Positions 13,937 to 16,383 of a DNA stretch of 16,383 nt are shown here, piece after piece. The first letter of the stretch is position 1, and every line of letters begins with the position of its first letter. The translations under genes were made by a program, and so were the position numbers. Below the pieces are notes generated by a model. It did no database searches. It saw only the letters and a list, made by a program, of their open reading frames with translations, and was not told where the DNA came from. The DNA comes from Porticoccaceae bacterium. GTDB taxonomy: Bacteria > Pseudomonadota > Gammaproteobacteria > Pseudomonadales > Porticoccaceae. The stretch is from assembly GCA_003491845.1 (NCBI GenBank), contig DNBN01000039.1:1-16383 (forward strand), in the 5' to 3' direction.

Positions 13937-16383
13937 ATGCGTTCGCAATCATCCGTAAGCTATTTGGGCTGGTTCCAATCTTTTTTTCAAATTAATCATT
14001 TTGGGTCAGTTTTAGCACTGTCGTTCACTCTGTTTTTATCAGCCTGTGGTGGCGGTGGAAGTAGCGTTACTGAAAATGATCTACCTGAACCAGGTCCGGA
14101 TGGCGTTGCGCCAACATTAACGAGCGTGGCGCTTTTGCAGTCACAAGAGCGAGACTCAAGCAGTGATGGTGTTGCTAAGCTTGGTCAGTCGATTAAGGTC
14201 GATTTCACTTCCTCAGAAGCTATTATGCTCCCAGAAGTTACAATTAATGGCGTGGCTGCTGAAGTGGTAGGCAAGATTAATACTTGGTCAGCCTCAAGAG
14301 AAATGACTGAGTCCGATGTTGATGGTTATGTCACGTTTAATATTTCGTTCGTTGATGTTTCTGGCGTCAGTGCGGAGTCCGATGTTTCTGAGACGACCGA
14401 CGGCAGTAGAGTACAGTACTGTGCAGAGGGATGTGTTGATCCAGTTGAAGATCCGCTTGTGGGTGAATGGATGCTTGATGGTGCTGGAGCGGCTGGCGTT
14501 GGTCCCGTTGCCGGTAGCATGGAATGGTGGTCGGCGGATGAAGCTGTGGTAGCAGATCGCGCCTGTTGGTTTGATGATATCTTTTTGTTCTCAAAAGACG
14601 GTACGTTTAATAATATTCAAGGGGACGAAACTTGGGTAGAAGCTTGGCAGGGTGGCACTGACAGCTGTGGCGCGCCCGTAGCACCGCATGACGGAAGCGC
14701 TTCTGCAAGTTGGGCTTGGGATGAAGATGCTGGTACGTTGACGATAGATGGAAAAGGTGCGCATCTTGGTTTAGCTAAGGCCGTTAATGGTGAAGAATTG
14801 TCTTCATCAGCGTCTGCCCCTGAATCAGTTACATACCAGATTCTTACGTTGACAGCTGATGGTACCAGCCTAACGGTAACCGTTGAAACGGCCCCTGGAG
14901 TATGGTGGACATTTAACTTAGCGAAAAAGCCAGTATCCCCCTTTGTAGGAAATTGGAAGCTTGATGGTGCAGGTGCAGCTGGTGTCGGTCCTGTTGCTGG
15001 TAGCATGGAGTGGTGGTCAGCTGATGAAAGTGTCGTCGCAGATCGAGCTTGCTGGTTCGATGATGTATTTTCTTTCGGTTCTGACGGGACGTTTAATAAT
15101 ATTCAAGGTGATGAAACATGGGTTGAAGCATGGCAAGGTGGTTCTGACTCCTGTGCCGCGCCAGTAGCGCCGCATGATGGTAGTGCTGACGCTACATTTA
15201 CTCATGATGAGACTGCCGGAACTCTAACCATTACAGGAAAAGGAGCCCATCTTGGTCTCGCTAAGGCGGTTAATGGCGAGGAACTAAGCTCATCTGCGTC
15301 AGCTCCAGACTCAATTACTTACGATATCCTAACTCTTACTGCTGATGGAATGAATCTTACCGTCACGGTTGAGACTGCTCCAGGAGTTTGGTGGACGTTT
15401 AATCTAGCCAAAGTGCCGCCTTCACCTCTAGCTGGAAATTGGAAGCTTGATGGTGCCGGGTCAGCTGGTGTTGGACCGGTAGCTGGCAGTATGGAGTGGT
15501 GGTCAGCTGATGCAACGGTTGTTGCCGATCGTGCCTGTTGGTTTGATGACAGATTTAGCTTCGGTGAAGACGGTTCATTCACCAACATCCTTGGTGATGA
15601 GACTTGGGTTGAGGCATGGCAGGGTGGAGCAGATGGATGCGGTACACCTGTTGCTCCTCACGACGGTTCTGCGCCCGCTAGCTTTTATTATGATGAAGCG
15701 GCAGGTCAGTTAACCCTAACTGGAAAGGGAGCTCATTTAGGCTTGCCCAAGGCGGTAAATGGACAAGAACTGAGTTCTTCCAGTTCGGCTCCTGATTCAG
15801 TGACGTATGATGTGTTAACGCTATCAGCTGATGGCAGTTATATGTCAGTCACGGTTGAGACCGCGCCTGGTGTCTGGTGGTCATTTAATCTCGCTAAAGT
15901 ACCTGTGTCCGCGTTAGCAGGCTCTTGGGCTCTAGATGGTGAGGGAGCAGCTGGAGTGGGCCCCACAGAGGGGAGTATGGAATGGTGGTCCGCAGATGCT
16001 TCCGTTGTTGCTGATCGCGCTTGTTGGTTTGACGATGCATTTGTATTTGGTGATGATGGTTCTTTCTCCAATGTAATGGGTGATGAAACTTGGGTAGAAG
16101 CATGGCAGGGAGGCGCAGATTCTTGCGCGACTCCAGTAGCGCCTCATGATGGAAGCAGCGTAGGTAGCTTCAGCTATGACGAAACTGCAGGTACGATCAC
16201 AATTGATGGAAGGGGCCTATATTTAGGTTTACCCAAGGCGGTAAATGGATCGGAACTGTCGTCTTCTGAGTCAGCTCCAGACTCTATTGTTTATAATGTT
16301 CTAACAGCAACCTCTGATGGAAAATATTTGACAGTCTCTGTCGAAGCTGCACCGGGTGTATGGTGGACATTTAATCTGGCAAA
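13937..16383 (+). CDS. Large repeat lipoprotein with Ig-like domain, 3' end beyond window
   Basis: An open frame from ATG 13937 to the window edge with no stop, giving at least 815 residues. The signal sequence is long (36 residues) and ends in the lipobox LSAC with Cys37, followed by GGGGSS; it is a predicted lipoprotein, probably at the outer membrane or cell surface. Residues about 52-150 resemble a bacterial Ig-like domain (APTLTSVALL, a VDFTSSEAI strand, VTINGVAAEVVG, ESDVDGYVTFNISFVD, ending TTDGSRV). A short Cys-containing link (YCAEGCVDP) leads at residue 176 into four tandem 162-residue units. GGGGGAG sits directly before the ATG. Each unit is Trp-rich and holds two Cys, suggesting a disulfide-stabilised extracellular beta domain. 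Function is unknown; binding to glycans or surfaces is a guess. Codon use resembles the neighbours. Confidence 0.88.
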   Translation, partial: MRSQSSVSYLGWFQSFFQINHFGSVLALSFTLFLSACGGGGSSVTENDLPEPGPDGVAPTLTSVALLQSQERDSSSDGVAKLGQSIKVDFTSSEAIMLPEVTINGVAAEVVGKINTWSASREMTESDVDGYVTFNISFVDVSGVSAESDVSETTDGSRVQYCAEGCVDPVEDPLVGEWMLDGAGAAGVGPVAGSMEWWSADEAVVADRACWFDDIFLFSKDGTFNNIQGDETWVEAWQGGTDSCGAPVAPHDGSASASWAWDEDAGTLTIDGKGAHLGLAKAVNGEELSSSASAPESVTYQILTLTADGTSLTVTVETAPGVWWTFNLAKKPVSPFVGNWKLDGAGAAGVGPVAGSMEWWSADESVVADRACWFDDVFSFGSDGTFNNIQGDETWVEAWQGGSDSCAAPVAPHDGSADATFTHDETAGTLTITGKGAHLGLAKAVNGEELSSSASAPDSITYDILTLTADGMNLTVTVETAPGVWWTFNLAKVPPSPLAGNWKLDGAGSAGVGPVAGSMEWWSADATVVADRACWFDDRFSFGEDGSFTNILGDETWVEAWQGGADGCGTPVAPHDGSAPASFYYDEAAGQLTLTGKGAHLGLPKAVNGQELSSSSSAPDSVTYDVLTLSADGSYMSVTVETAPGVWWSFNLAKVPVSALAGSWALDGEGAAGVGPTEGSMEWWSADASVVADRACWFDDAFVFGDDGSFSNVMGDETWVEAWQGGADSCATPVAPHDGSSVGSFSYDETAGTITIDGRGLYLGLPKAVNGSELSSSESAPDSIVYNVLTATSDGKYLTVSVEAAPGVWWTFNLA
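14462..14947 (+). repeat. Tandem domain repeat, copy 1 (486 bp)
   Basis: Codes for residues 176-337. It opens GEWMLDGAGA and ends in PGVWWTFNLA plus a short linker. It carries Cys at unit positions 35 and 69 and Trp at 3, 22, 23, 36, 58, 62, 148 and 149, plus two extra Trp at 84 and 86 not found in the other copies. By eye it is about 85% identical to copy 2 in protein. Confidence 0.95.
14948..15433 (+). repeat. Tandem domain repeat, copy 2 (486 bp)
   Basis: Codes for residues 338-499, opening GNWKLDGAGA. It has the same length as copy 1 with no gaps, and the two Cys and eight Trp are conserved. Many codons differ from copy 1 only at the third base. Confidence 0.95.
15434..15919 (+). repeat. 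Tandem domain repeat, copy 3 (486 bp)
   Basis: Codes for residues 500-661, opening GNWKLDGAGS. It aligns without gaps to copy 2 at about 80% protein identity by eye. Changes cluster at unit positions 66-71, 81-92 and 135-139. Confidence 0.95.
15920..16383 (+). repeat. Tandem domain repeat, copy 4 (cut by window end)
   Basis: Codes for residues 662 onward, opening GSWALDGEGA. It is visible to unit position 154, and 22 bases of a full unit fall beyond the window. It is the most divergent visible copy (for example GRGLYLGL where the others have GKGAHLGL) but keeps both Cys and all eight core Trp. Confidence 0.93.

Noticed and set aside
13783..13995. A 70-codon open frame before the repeat lipoprotein
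   Set aside because: Its composition is odd (PIHRIYTPIHRI), no ribosome binding site is visible, and it overlaps the lipoprotein's signal-peptide region in another frame. Most likely chance.
14326..16147. Several minus-strand open frames across the repeat region, with similar Pro/Ala/Ser-rich starts
   Set aside because: They recur once per 486-bp unit because they are antisense images of the repeats. Synonymous divergence favours the plus-strand frame as the coding one.

Overview
The window looks like a chromosomal stretch from a marine-type gammaproteobacterium of moderate GC content. The household genes (ttcA, argS, bolA, a SlyD-type FKBP, putP, oadGAB) are all of gammaproteobacterial type. 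The sodium-linked genes and the secreted repeat protein fit a marine heterotroph. A SAR92/Cellvibrionales-like placement is possible, but it is inference from gene content, not from a marker search.

Layout from left to right. (1) 89-1906, + strand: a long (about 605 aa) acyl-CoA dehydrogenase of the DmdC/FadE-like group, closed by a strong terminator. (2) 2038-3302, - strand: a two-gene unit, a SlyD-like peptidyl-prolyl isomerase followed by a TauE/SafE-type permease whose start overlaps the isomerase stop. (3) 3404-5629, + strand: an Smr-domain protein, then an exported DUF6134-like protein and an outer-membrane lipocalin with an unexplained C-terminal extension. The last two genes are separated by one base. 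(4) 5703-6563: ttcA, tRNA 2-thiocytidine synthesis. (5) 6705-8192: putP, Na+/proline symporter, meeting argS tail to tail across a terminator hairpin. (6) 9945-8221, - strand: argS. (7) 10118-13721, + strand: the sodium-pumping oxaloacetate decarboxylase operon oadG-oadA-oadB with bolA three bases behind oadB. (8) 13937 to the window end, + strand: a large lipoprotein with no stop codon in the window. It has an Ig-like domain and then at least four head-to-tail copies of a 162-residue unit.

Most of the window is ordinary core metabolism. OadGAB couples oxaloacetate decarboxylation to Na+ export, and PutP uses the Na+ gradient to import proline, so the two fit one sodium economy. The unusual part is the right edge. 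The repeats there are exactly 486 bp each with no insertions or deletions among the four. Every copy keeps two cysteines and eight tryptophans, and the copies differ largely at synonymous sites. This points to a selected, repeated extracellular domain of unknown function. I recall similar sequence in secreted proteins of marine Bacteroidetes, but could not check this. No rRNA, tRNA, CRISPR array or insertion sequence was seen. No gap between genes exceeds 300 bases; the longest is about 215 bases, upstream of the repeat lipoprotein.
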